A stretch of 64,000 bases of DNA from Candidatus Iainarchaeum sp. GTDB lineage: Archaea > B1Sed10-29 > WALL01. The position numbers and the translations under genes are program-made. Shown one piece after another: positions 8,592-16,850 of this stretch. The stretch covers positions 1 through 64,000 of the forward strand of contig JAGMCR010000003.1 of NCBI GenBank assembly GCA_023129115.1, in the 5' to 3' direction. Under the pieces are notes generated by a model. The model worked only from the letters and a program-made list of their open reading frames with translations, did no database searches and was not told the DNA's origin. The stretch's first letter is position 1; each line of letters opens with the position of its first letter.

Positions 8592-9227
8592 TTACTTCGC
8601 CCTCAAGCGGAAGCCGCCGTCGCTGATTTCGTAGAAAAAGTCTTTTGCCGGAGTGGAGGTGCCCCGCATCTTGAGGATGCGCATGCCCTTCGCGGGGTCG
8701 AGGTGGATGACGCCGTCGCACAGCGAGCGGAAAGTGTTCTCTGCGTCGCTGTGGTAGGTCCCGAGGTCCAGCGTGAACAGGATGATTGACTGCTTGGCCT
8801 TTGTTATTGCGATTACTTGCTGCATGAAGCGCTCGATTTCCTCTTCGGCGCTGTAGAGCACGAGCGGCGTGAGCGAGTCGAACAGCACAATGGAGCCCTC
8901 CTCCAGGGCGTCCTCGATAAGGAAAGTGATTTTGCTCAGGTTGGCGAGCGAGTCGACCGCGGCCTTTCCGCCGCTGAGCCACGAGTAGCAGTCGATGAAC
9001 ACTGCCTCGAAATTGCTCTTGCCGCCGGACATTCCCGTCGTTATCTCGTCCGGCGTGTTGTTCGTCAGCACGACGACGCGCTTCACTTTTTCGGTGGTGC
9101 CCATCAGCGAAAGCGAGAAAGCTGTCTTGCCTGCGCCCGGCGCGCCCTGGACCAGCACGGCAGACGGCGAGGGCAAGCCTGGAACGATTTTGTTGAATTC
9201 CTTGAGTCCTGTCTTGAACGGGGGCAT
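8592..9227 (-). CDS. KaiC/RAD55-like ATPase 4, divergent
   Basis: 211 residues, shorter and more diverged. The N-terminus FKTGLKEFNKIVPGLPS replaces the usual GIEGLDE motif. Walker A is GAPGAGKTA (Lys34) and Walker B is GSIVLFDSLTPLVLY. The tail RILKMRGTSTPAKDFFYEIS keeps the KaiC C-terminal pattern. It is the first gene of the minus-strand signalling block and is transcribed divergently from the pilus operon, with TATA-like sequences between them at 9261-9280. Confidence 0.85.
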   Translation of the reverse strand: MPPFKTGLKEFNKIVPGLPSPSAVLVQGAPGAGKTAFSLSLMGTTEKVKRVVVLTNNTPDEITTGMSGGKSNFEAVFIDCYSWLSGGKAAVDSLANLSKITFLIEDALEEGSIVLFDSLTPLVLYSAEEEIERFMQQVIAITKAKQSIILFTLDLGTYHSDAENTFRSLCDGVIHLDPAKGMRILKMRGTSTPAKDFFYEISDGGFRLRAK

Positions 9228-9260
9228 CCTGTATCACTCGCGGCGCTTTTCCGCCAACGC

Positions 9261-9280
9261 TTATACTTATATATTATATA
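9261..9280. promoter_or_regulatory. Divergent promoter region between KaiC-like block and pilus operon
   Basis: The AT-rich TTATACTTATATATTATATA interrupts GC-rich sequence. On the plus strand a TATA element here is about 26 bases before ATG 9296, which has no Shine-Dalgarno, implying a leaderless transcript. On the minus strand the same run lies about 37 bases before ATG 9227. Shared use by both operons is an inference. Confidence 0.65.
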
Positions 9281-9295
9281 CCCTTTTATTGAGTC

Positions 9296-12037
9296 ATGCG
9301 CGGGCAGGCAGCCACAGAGTTCATTTTACTGCTGGCATTTATATTGCTTTTGATACTTCCCGCAGGGTATTACATATTCACCAACACAAGCGAGTCCACG
9401 CGCGTGCTCCAGGGAGACCTTGCGGTAAACACGCTCGCCAAGACAGCGGACTATGTCTATTACCAGTCGCCCGGCGCAAAACAGGTCGTGACCGTGTTCC
9501 TGCCGGGTGGGGTAGAATGGAGCGAGAGCTATATTGGCCACCCCACCGAGAGCGGCGGCGAAGAAATCAACCTCGCGCTCTACACCCAAACCGGGGAAAA
9601 GACGCACATCTTTGTTGGGACAGAGGGCGAGGTCCGCGGCACGTGGCCCGACAGCAACGGCAACTTCCGGTTCATGGTCAGGAAGACCGCGGCGGGATAC
9701 GTCATAATCGGGCCGTACGAGCAGACCTTCCTCCTCGAGCCGCAGTCCTACACCACCACAATGATTGCTGGGAGCGTTGACTCGTTCACACTCACCGCAA
9801 CCGAGCTGGACGGCTCGCCACGCACCCTGACGCTCACCCCCAACGGGGAAATCGCGGACTGGCTCTCCCTCGGGACAACCTCGCTCTACCTTGGCGCAGA
9901 CGCCCAGAACACCACCACCGTGACCATCACACTCCCAGTGAACACGAGCGCGGGCGTTTACACCGGCACCGTAGACGCGACCGATGGCGAGGTGGAGGAT
10001 GTCGTCTACATCACTGTTATTTCGCTGGGCCCGGTCACCCCGCCCGGCGGCATCCAGGGCGGGCTGCTTGTGGAAATAATAGAGCCGACCAACAGCACTT
10101 ACACAGAAATCCCTGTCGACCTCGAGTATACTGTGAACATGACCCCCAGCTGGTGCGGGTACTCGCTCGACGGCTCAGCCCTTACCACGGTATCCGGCAA
10201 CGTCAGCATGTTCCCCACCAACGGCCCCCACCACGTCAAAGTGCTGTGCGTCTCGTCGGACGGCAAGTCCGGGTGGGACGAGGAGTGGTTCACCACCGAC
10301 TTTGGGCTCGAGCCGTGGTGCTTCAACCTGACCATGCTCTGGGCATACAACAGCACTTACCATGACGTCATGGCTGAAATCAGCACGAGCAACAACGTAT
10401 ATGCCAACGAAATGCAGATAGTGGAGGACCAGCTCAGCTTCATTGACGTCACTTTCGAGTTCGCCATCAACCCTGATGCCGGGGGCTTTGTGATACACAA
10501 CATGTCGCAGGGGTGGGAGCACTACGAGTCAGACTCGCAGATAGACCCCATCCTGCAGTGGCAGATGAACAACGGGTGGGGCGCCACAGTATGCCAGCTG
10601 CCGGCGTACCAGAACCCTGGCCAGGAAGCGCTTGACATTTGCACGCTCTCGAAGGGCGAGGTGCCCGACACGCCGGGCGAAGTGCTGTTCCTAAGCACGA
10701 GGATATACTACCTGTCGCAAGCCTCGTCGGCACACGAGTCACACGTCGACTGGACTTACCTCACGGTCTGCTATGGCGAGGCAATCAAGAGGCTCACCAT
10801 AGAGTCGCCGCTGGATCCGGAGTACAACCAAAGCTGGGTCTGGTTCAACGTCAGCTCCAACGCGCTGATGGACTACGTGTGGTACTCGCTCGACGGCGCG
10901 GCCAACGTCACGATGCCTGGAGGACGGTATGCAACCTCTTCCAATGTGTCAGTGTCCCTCGGCCCGCACATGGTCACGTTCTACGCCAATGACTCGAACG
11001 GCAACATTCTCTCGAACTCGACCAGCTTCAACATCACTATTGCTGACACCACGCCGCCGGTCATAACAATAGTGTCGCCACTCAATGCGACATACACCAC
11101 GACCTGGGTGTGGATGAACATCACGCTCGACGAGAGCGGCAGCTGGGCGGGGTACTCGCTCGACGGCGCGGCCAACGTCACGATGTCAGGCAGCGGCACG
11201 GCATGGTACTACAACGCGAGCGGCTTGGCAGAAACGGGCCACAACGTCACGTTCTACGCCAATGACTCGTCAGGCAACATGGGCGCTTCAGCGACGCGCT
11301 GGTTCACTGTGGACACGACTGTATCTGCGTGCCCGTTCACCATTGACCTGTGGGAGCTGGGCGCGGACAAGCCGCAGCCAATTGAGTTCACCAGCGGGCT
11401 GAACACGACCGCGAATACGTTTGGAATCACCGGCGCGAGCGACGGCTGGGACTGGGCATGGAACGTGTACGACACCGGGAGCACATGCGTGTTCTTCAAC
11501 GGAGAGCAGTACGTGGACTCGACTGACCCGACTGCTGGCGAGGTAAACACCGGCGTGAACGCGGCGGATATGCAGCGTGTGAGTATCGGCGACAACACTG
11601 CGTACGGCGGCAACGTGTGCAACAACGATGGCCACGGCAGCGGGGCGTACGCCGTCGAGCTAAACGTGACGAGCGCCATGTACAGCGAAATAGCCAGCGG
11701 CGGGACCGCGACGCTGTACTTTGACTGGATTGTTGACGACAATGGCCTGGACAACAACGACGACGTTTGGGTCAAGGCACGGTTCGGGAACAGCACGACA
11801 ATGACGTACCTCGGCACGCAGGTCGGCGGCGGCAACGACGACGCGTACGCGGACATACTGTACGACCAGAACCCCAACGACCAGAGCGGCTCGGAAGCGA
11901 TTGACGTGTCGAGCCTGATTACCGCGGCCGGGGACTACTACGTAGAACTCGGCGGAAGGGTCAGGGACTGGGACAACAACGAGGGCGCGGACTTTGAGTT
12001 CGACAACGTGAACCTCAACATAACTTGCGCACCGTGA
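9296..12037 (+). CDS. Large surface protein with pilin-like N-terminus and Ig-like repeats
   Basis: 913 residues. The N-terminus MRGQAATEFILLLAFILL resembles class III (type IV prepilin) signals: a short basic head, a glutamate near +5, then an uninterrupted hydrophobic helix. The rest is extracellular, rich in N-x-S/T sites. At least three related Ig-like modules carry YSLDG followed by HxVTFYANDSxGN (around residues 285-330, 520-575 and 620-665). The C-terminal 240 residues form an unrecognised aspartate/asparagine-rich beta domain. It is first in the pilus operon, so it is probably an adhesin carried by or tipping the pilus. Confidence 0.85.
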   Translation: MRGQAATEFILLLAFILLLILPAGYYIFTNTSESTRVLQGDLAVNTLAKTADYVYYQSPGAKQVVTVFLPGGVEWSESYIGHPTESGGEEINLALYTQTGEKTHIFVGTEGEVRGTWPDSNGNFRFMVRKTAAGYVIIGPYEQTFLLEPQSYTTTMIAGSVDSFTLTATELDGSPRTLTLTPNGEIADWLSLGTTSLYLGADAQNTTTVTITLPVNTSAGVYTGTVDATDGEVEDVVYITVISLGPVTPPGGIQGGLLVEIIEPTNSTYTEIPVDLEYTVNMTPSWCGYSLDGSALTTVSGNVSMFPTNGPHHVKVLCVSSDGKSGWDEEWFTTDFGLEPWCFNLTMLWAYNSTYHDVMAEISTSNNVYANEMQIVEDQLSFIDVTFEFAINPDAGGFVIHNMSQGWEHYESDSQIDPILQWQMNNGWGATVCQLPAYQNPGQEALDICTLSKGEVPDTPGEVLFLSTRIYYLSQASSAHESHVDWTYLTVCYGEAIKRLTIESPLDPEYNQSWVWFNVSSNALMDYVWYSLDGAANVTMPGGRYATSSNVSVSLGPHMVTFYANDSNGNILSNSTSFNITIADTTPPVITIVSPLNATYTTTWVWMNITLDESGSWAGYSLDGAANVTMSGSGTAWYYNASGLAETGHNVTFYANDSSGNMGASATRWFTVDTTVSACPFTIDLWELGADKPQPIEFTSGLNTTANTFGITGASDGWDWAWNVYDTGSTCVFFNGEQYVDSTDPTAGEVNTGVNAADMQRVSIGDNTAYGGNVCNNDGHGSGAYAVELNVTSAMYSEIASGGTATLYFDWIVDDNGLDNNDDVWVKARFGNSTTMTYLGTQVGGGNDDAYADILYDQNPNDQSGSEAIDVSSLITAAGDYYVELGGRVRDWDNNEGADFEFDNVNLNITCAP

Positions 12038-12600
12038 TGAAAATGGACGAGCTTGACAAGAGCATTGTGGCCCTTGAGGAGACGAGGAAGAAGATGACTG
12101 TGAAGCAGCCTGGCTTGTGGAAGCCGCTGATTGTCATAGCAGTGGTATTGCTTGCCGTGGCAGCGCTCGTCGCGCTCTCTGTTATAGTGGTGGAGAGGAC
12201 AGGGATAACCCCCCCATTTGAAGTGCCGGCCATTGGGATGCCGGAGGTTGAACTGCCCGGCTTGGAAGCACCGACCGCAAGCCCGACGCCTTCTGCCGGC
12301 GCCTTCCCGCTCACTGGGTCGTACGTGTGCACTGTCGGCGGCAGGGAGTACCAGGTGTACGAGGAGTCGTACTTCTATCTGGACGGGGACAACCTGAGAG
12401 TGGTGTCGGACGGCAGGGAGACCACGGTCACACCGGCGGGCGACGAGTCCACTGAAAATATCGCGACGGACTTCTTCGTGTCCGCGCCCGGGGCGTCGTG
12501 CGTGGAGGACAGCGGGCCCGGGGGGATAATGGAGGATGCGTCAGAGACCGGCGTACTCTCGCTCGGCGGAACGGACTACGTCATCGAGGCATGGAAGTAG
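12037..12600 (+). CDS. Membrane-anchored hypothetical protein of the pilus operon
   Basis: 187 residues from ATG 12037, which overlaps the previous stop (TGATGA). The first 28 residues are charged and helical (MDELDKSIVALEETRKKM), then comes one transmembrane helix (about 30-56), a proline/serine/threonine-rich linker and a compact outside domain with two cysteines. No family recognised. The topology is N-in with the C-terminal domain outside. Position and coupling suggest an accessory part of the pilus or adhesin. Confidence 0.75.
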   Translation: MKMDELDKSIVALEETRKKMTVKQPGLWKPLIVIAVVLLAVAALVALSVIVVERTGITPPFEVPAIGMPEVELPGLEAPTASPTPSAGAFPLTGSYVCTVGGREYQVYEESYFYLDGDNLRVVSDGRETTVTPAGDESTENIATDFFVSAPGASCVEDSGPGGIMEDASETGVLSLGGTDYVIEAWK

Positions 12601-12604
12601 TGCG

Positions 12605-13015
12605 ATGAGGGGGCAAATCACTTTCGAGTTCATTGGGACGGTCGTGGTGGCGATGCTGATTTACGCCATATTCACCGCGTACATATTTGTCCAGTTTGGG
12701 GCCTTACTCCCGTGGCAGAACCAGAACTACGAGGCGAGGTTTTACGCAGAAAGGGTTGCGGGGGCAATTGACGCCGCTTACTTCGGGGGCGACGGCTATT
12801 ACTCGACTTTCGAGCTGCCGGAGAAGATACGGGGGAGAGAGTACAATGTTGAGTACGGGGGCGGCGTTGTAGAGGTGGACATTGTGGACCTGGGCGAGGT
12901 GGACAGCTACGGCATTGCGTATTCCATGGCGCCGGAAATTGGCGCGTTCGACGCGGGCAACGGGACAAACCACGTGACAAACTCCAACGGCACAGTGGGG
13001 GTGTGGGGGCAGTGA
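12605..13015 (+). CDS. Small pilin-like protein
   Basis: 136 residues from ATG 12605. MRGQITFEFIGTVVVAML is a class III signal: MRGQ head, glutamate in the +5 region, hydrophobic helix to about residue 30. The outside part is about 100 residues with no cysteines. ATG 12605 is chosen because it places the pilin motif at the extreme N-terminus; the frame is open further upstream inside the previous gene. Probably a minor pilin processed by a prepilin peptidase encoded elsewhere. Confidence 0.82.
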   Translation: MRGQITFEFIGTVVVAMLIYAIFTAYIFVQFGALLPWQNQNYEARFYAERVAGAIDAAYFGGDGYYSTFELPEKIRGREYNVEYGGGVVEVDIVDLGEVDSYGIAYSMAPEIGAFDAGNGTNHVTNSNGTVGVWGQ

Positions 13016-13443
13016 GGGGCCAGGTCTTCACCATTGACTTGTTCACCGCGTACACGGTCTTCATGATTGTGATGCTGGTGATAACACTTATGGCGCTTTG
13101 GGTCGGGAGTGCAATCCAGGCAAAGGAAAAAGTGGACTCCATGAGCCTCAGGGCGATTGCTGGCCTGGACTACCTGTGCTATGGCGACAACTTCACTGAA
13201 GAGCCGTACAAGCTGGAGAAAGGCCCTGTCGACTGGTTCTTTAGCCAGAGCAACGCAGAAGTGCGGGATACACTGCGGCCGGGATGGAACTATTCGCTGA
13301 AACTGAACATGCTAAACGGCACAACAATGCTATCCGCTGGGGGGGAGTTGGCAAAGGCTGACACAGTAGTGTCGTTCGAGCGGCTCGTGTACTACAACAA
13401 CACCCGCAGCAAGCTGTTGATGAGCATATGGGAGGAACGGTAG
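13012..13443 (+). CDS. Small pilin-like protein
   Basis: 143 residues from GTG 13012, overlapping the previous stop (GTGA). The MRGQVFTIDLFTAYTVFM start repeats the MRGQ head of its neighbours but has aspartate where glutamate is usual. One transmembrane helix follows (about 10-36), then a soluble outside domain with N-x-T sites and one cysteine. It belongs to the series of short pilin-like genes at 12605-14920 and is most likely a minor pilin or pilus-base component. Confidence 0.78.
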   Translation: MRGQVFTIDLFTAYTVFMIVMLVITLMALWVGSAIQAKEKVDSMSLRAIAGLDYLCYGDNFTEEPYKLEKGPVDWFFSQSNAEVRDTLRPGWNYSLKLNMLNGTTMLSAGGELAKADTVVSFERLVYYNNTRSKLLMSIWEER

Positions 13444-13910
13444 TGGGGCGGACTTCGAGCGCAGGTAGGCGCCAGGGGCCCCGGGGGTTTTACATGAGCA
13501 TAGACATCTCGATAGCCGTGGCCATCACGTTCCTAATCCTTATGGTGCTCATGATTACTTTGGGGAACATCCCGCGCTCCGTCGTTGTGGAGGTGGGGAA
13601 CTACAAGGTGGGCGAAAGCGCGCTCTACCTAATGAAGCACGACGGCACGTTCAACGAAATGACCATGCACCTGGAGAACGGGAAGCAGGGCCGCGCGAAG
13701 GGAAAGGCGGTTTCGGCTATGGCCAATTACAATTTGGTCATGAAGTCACAGGTCACGCTTACTGTGTACAACAGCTCGCTCTCGCCCACTTATGCCGCCA
13801 CTGGCAAGAGGGGGGCAATCAAGGAAAAGGCGTACTCGATGAGCCTTGCCTTCAAGACGAACAGCAGTGCTAACCCGTTCGGGATAGCGACGATGGTGGT
13901 GGGGAAATGA
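13443..13910 (+). CDS. Small pilin-like protein with longer basic leader
   Basis: 155 residues from GTG 13443, preceded by GGAGG 7 bases upstream and overlapping the previous stop. The leader is long and basic (about 20 residues, ending GPRGFYM) and precedes SIDISIAVAITFLILMVLMI, a pilin-like hydrophobic helix. The outside domain is about 110 residues. An ATG at 13428 is also in frame. It overlaps the next gene by 4 bases. Minor pilin is the likely role from position and topology. Confidence 0.75.
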   Translation: MGRTSSAGRRQGPRGFYMSIDISIAVAITFLILMVLMITLGNIPRSVVVEVGNYKVGESALYLMKHDGTFNEMTMHLENGKQGRAKGKAVSAMANYNLVMKSQVTLTVYNSSLSPTYAATGKRGAIKEKAYSMSLAFKTNSSANPFGIATMVVGK

Positions 13911-14920
13911 GGAGGGGTTATGTTTTCTCGCTGCTGATTGCCCTCCTGCTTGGGTTCTTTATGCTGACCGCGCACTATTACTTGCTGGAGAGGCCGGAAC
14001 GGGACGTATACCCCCACTTCGTGGCAGCACGGGAAGTTGTTACCGGGAGCATCGCGGCTGACGTTGCAAGCGAGTTCCCGGCAGTAGAAAGAGGGGCGCA
14101 CACGATAATTACTGAAGAGTCGAGCGCGGGCGGGCTGGACACTGCGGTCGCGACGTGGGGCAGTTTTCTGGCGCTGTACGAGAGCGCGACGCTGCATAAC
14201 GCAAGCATTGACGCGACTAACTCGTCGTCGCTGGCGACGAAGCTGTGGCTGGCAGGCAGGGGAGTGGACTACGTGCGGGACGGCAGTTCGTTTACATTGG
14301 GCCACTCCGGGAGTTACTTGCTGGTGAACAACACCATGGGGGAAGTCAACTACTCGTCGTGCCCGCTTGACCTTGCTGGCAGCGTTGAGACAAGGATAAT
14401 AATTGACACGGCCGACACCGGGGCCAAGTACACGAGCCAGGGCACGAGTTACGTGTGCTTCGTTAACTTTACCGGCGGCGGCAGTGTGAACATAACGATT
14501 GACGCGCAGAACCAATTATCTATTGATTACTCCAGTGCGCCGAGCAACTACACACAGCGCATCGGGTTCGACGGGCCGGACAAGCTTTACGTTGTGTTCG
14601 ACAAGTACAATGTTTCGCTTGGCGCGAGCCCGGGGTGGAATGAGACGTTCGCCGGGACAAAAAAGTACGGCACGGCGGGCGGGATTAATTTCGTGGTGGC
14701 GGACACTGACAACGACACGAATTATGACTATGCGTTCGCGGACGTTGATGGCGATGGCGGGTTTGGCGGCGTGGACGACAGGTGGTATTTGAAGGAAGGC
14801 GTGGCCGGCCTGGGCGGGAAAGTGTTTTATATTCGCTTTGATTTAGCTGGTAATTGGCTGGTGCTGTACAACGCGCTTGGCGTGCGCTCCCTCAGCTCCT
14901 GGAGGGGGGTGGTGCTGTAA
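13907..14920 (+). CDS. Secreted/anchored protein with acidic calcium-binding-like loops
   Basis: 337 residues. MRRGYVFSLLIALLLGFFML is a single N-terminal membrane anchor or signal, followed by a large outside domain. Near residues 262-285 the run DTDNDTNYDYAF then DVDGDGGFGGVDD resembles dockerin or thrombospondin-3-type calcium loops. Several N-x-S/T sites are present. It overlaps the genes on both sides by 1-4 bases, so it is part of the pilus operon. Adhesin or pilus cap are possible roles; no family is certain. Confidence 0.75.
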   Translation: MRRGYVFSLLIALLLGFFMLTAHYYLLERPERDVYPHFVAAREVVTGSIAADVASEFPAVERGAHTIITEESSAGGLDTAVATWGSFLALYESATLHNASIDATNSSSLATKLWLAGRGVDYVRDGSSFTLGHSGSYLLVNNTMGEVNYSSCPLDLAGSVETRIIIDTADTGAKYTSQGTSYVCFVNFTGGGSVNITIDAQNQLSIDYSSAPSNYTQRIGFDGPDKLYVVFDKYNVSLGASPGWNETFAGTKKYGTAGGINFVVADTDNDTNYDYAFADVDGDGGFGGVDDRWYLKEGVAGLGGKVFYIRFDLAGNWLVLYNALGVRSLSSWRGVVL

Positions 14921-15132
14921 TGGAAAAAAGAATTGAAACGACGGCCGACGAGTTCCTCATGATGGTGAGGCGGGAAAAAAAGATGAGCCTTCCGGAGCTG
15001 CAGAAGGCCCTGGGCGTGAAGCGGCATCTGCTGGACGAGTGGATTGGGATGTTCGAGTCGCGCGGCATGATTGAGCTCATCTACCCCGCAAACCCGTTGA
15101 GCCCCCCGTACGTGGTGATAAAAAATGGCTAA
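14920..15132 (+). CDS. Small winged-helix-like protein
   Basis: 70 residues starting at ATG 14920, which overlaps the previous TAA. The pattern SLPELQKALGVKRHLLDEWI followed by FESRGMIELIYP is a helix-turn-helix plus wing as in small archaeal transcription factors. It has no signal peptide, so it is cytoplasmic in an operon of exported proteins. It may regulate the operon or act as an adaptor at the pilus base. It overlaps the next gene by 8 bases. Confidence 0.72.
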   Translation: MEKRIETTADEFLMMVRREKKMSLPELQKALGVKRHLLDEWIGMFESRGMIELIYPANPLSPPYVVIKNG

Positions 15133-16573
15133 TGAAGCGCCTTTAAGGCAGTTCGACGACGCAACCGAGGCAATGGAAAAGAAGATTGCGAAGATGAAGG
15201 AAAAGGGCTATCTCCCGAAGTACCTCGACAAGCTCAAGGACAAGCGCGGCGAATTGGTGTACGCGCTGGAGCACGAGAACGAGGAGAAGGCGGCTGAGAT
15301 AATCGACCTAGCCATCTCGTTCGGCAAGGAAGTCAACAGGATGCGGGTGACGAAGCCCAAGAGGTTTGGCTTCCTGAGCAGGATTGTGCCCAAGCCCACG
15401 AAAAAGATTGTGTCCTCGCCGAAAAAAGAGAAGGAGGCTGTGACGAGGCAGGTCGTGGAGACCGCAAGTGTGTACGACGACGAATTCAGGAGCCTGGCCG
15501 AGGAGCTGGCCAAGAGGGAGGTCGAGCTCGAGGGCCTGAAGGGCGCGTACGCTTCACTGTCGGCCGAGATGGGCGAGATGCGGAGGAAGATGGAGGCCAA
15601 GCAGGCGAAGGACGTCAAGGAGCTGGCGGCGCAAATCAAGGAAGTGAAGGGCGGCATGGACTCTGTACACTCCACGATGAGCAAGGAGTTCGCGTCGAAC
15701 AAGGCGGCGTACCGGGACTTCGGGCTCGAGCTGGTCAGCGTCGCGATAAAGGTGTCCGAGCTCGAGGAATTGATTGAGCGCGGGGACACGGTCACTGAGA
15801 TGGACGTGCTGGAGCTGCACAATTCCGTGGCGCTGCTCGCGAGGAGGCTGATGCTGACAGAGGCGAAGCAGAAGAAGAACCGGCTCGCGCTCATCGAGAA
15901 AATGAAGACGAACCAAAAAAAGATACTCAAGGCGCTGCAGGGCAAGGCGGACACCCAGAAAGTGGTGAAGGCCATTAAGCAGTACGTGAGCGAGCTGAGG
16001 CACGAGCTGGACGAGCAAGACTCAAAGATTGCGGCCGAGATGCACGTCGAGATTAAGAGCTCTTACTACACGCTGGGCCAGAAGCTCAAGAAGATAGAGG
16101 CGGACATCGGGAAGGCGAAGAGCAAGAAGGACCTTGAGGCTGTGCAGAAGAAAGTGGCGGGGCTGACGAGGCACATTGAGGACGTGCGGGAGGGGGAGCT
16201 GAGCCTCGAGCGCGAGATGGAGCAGCAGCACCTGAGCGACCGCGCGCTCATGCAGCGGATTGACTCGATTTCGGACCGCGTGAGGAAGGGCGGGGAGATG
16301 GGCCAGCTCGCGATAGCGGACCTCTACCGGAGCATCGAGGCGCTGGAGCTCCAGATAAGGATTAGCAGTGGCGACGCCAGGAAAGTCAAGACCATGGTGA
16401 AGTCGCTCGGGTCGATAAAGAAGGACTTGTCGAAGATTGAGGAAGAGGCGGGGGGGACTTATCCAGCGAAGAAGAGGGTTGTGAAAAAGGGAAAGAAAAA
16501 AGCTGTGAAGAAGACTAAGAAGAAGAAAAAGGCGGCGAAGAAGAAAAAATTGTTTGGGCTGCTTGGTGGGTGA
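15125..16573 (+). CDS. Long coiled-coil protein with lysine-rich tail
   Basis: 482 residues, nearly all charged alpha-helix with heptads from about residue 110 to 445. The N-terminal 100 residues form a separate helical domain. The tail (from about 445) is almost pure lysine and alanine and ends KLFGLLGG. No membrane segment. By position, just before the secretion ATPase, it might play the part that cytoplasmic ArlC/D/E proteins play in archaella, linking motor and signalling proteins. That is a structural analogy, not a homology claim. It overlaps the preceding HTH gene by 8 bases. Confidence 0.75.
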   Translation: MANEAPLRQFDDATEAMEKKIAKMKEKGYLPKYLDKLKDKRGELVYALEHENEEKAAEIIDLAISFGKEVNRMRVTKPKRFGFLSRIVPKPTKKIVSSPKKEKEAVTRQVVETASVYDDEFRSLAEELAKREVELEGLKGAYASLSAEMGEMRRKMEAKQAKDVKELAAQIKEVKGGMDSVHSTMSKEFASNKAAYRDFGLELVSVAIKVSELEELIERGDTVTEMDVLELHNSVALLARRLMLTEAKQKKNRLALIEKMKTNQKKILKALQGKADTQKVVKAIKQYVSELRHELDEQDSKIAAEMHVEIKSSYYTLGQKLKKIEADIGKAKSKKDLEAVQKKVAGLTRHIEDVREGELSLEREMEQQHLSDRALMQRIDSISDRVRKGGEMGQLAIADLYRSIEALELQIRISSGDARKVKTMVKSLGSIKKDLSKIEEEAGGTYPAKKRVVKKGKKKAVKKTKKKKKAAKKKKLFGLLGG

Positions 16574-16846
16574 ATGAAGGAGCTTGCGTACGGCGACACT
16601 GAAAGGGTCGCGGAGGTGAGGGCCTGGCTGAAGCAGGGCATGAAGGTGTCCGAGGTAAAGGCAAAGCTGGAGTCGCTGGGGTACAACGACTACCACGCCG
16701 CGTTCCTGCTGGAGGAGGCTACGGGCAAGAGCTATGTGCCCGCGAAGCCCATAGTCATAATCGACACCACGAGGATTAAGTTCATGCTTATGGCGGCTGC
16801 TGTTGCAGTCCTCGTGTTTATTGGCTGGTGGTACCTAGGGGTGTGA
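16574..16846 (+). CDS. Small C-terminally anchored membrane protein
   Basis: 90 residues, beginning immediately after the coiled-coil gene's stop. A cytoplasmic helical part (VRAWLKQGMKVSEVKAKLES) resembles small UBA/SHOCT-like helix bundles. It is followed by one transmembrane helix (about 70-88) ending WWYLGV. Its place between the coiled-coil protein and the ATPase suggests a membrane tether for the pilus motor. Function unknown. Confidence 0.7.
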   Translation: MKELAYGDTERVAEVRAWLKQGMKVSEVKAKLESLGYNDYHAAFLLEEATGKSYVPAKPIVIIDTTRIKFMLMAAAVAVLVFIGWWYLGV

Positions 16847-16850
16847 GTAA

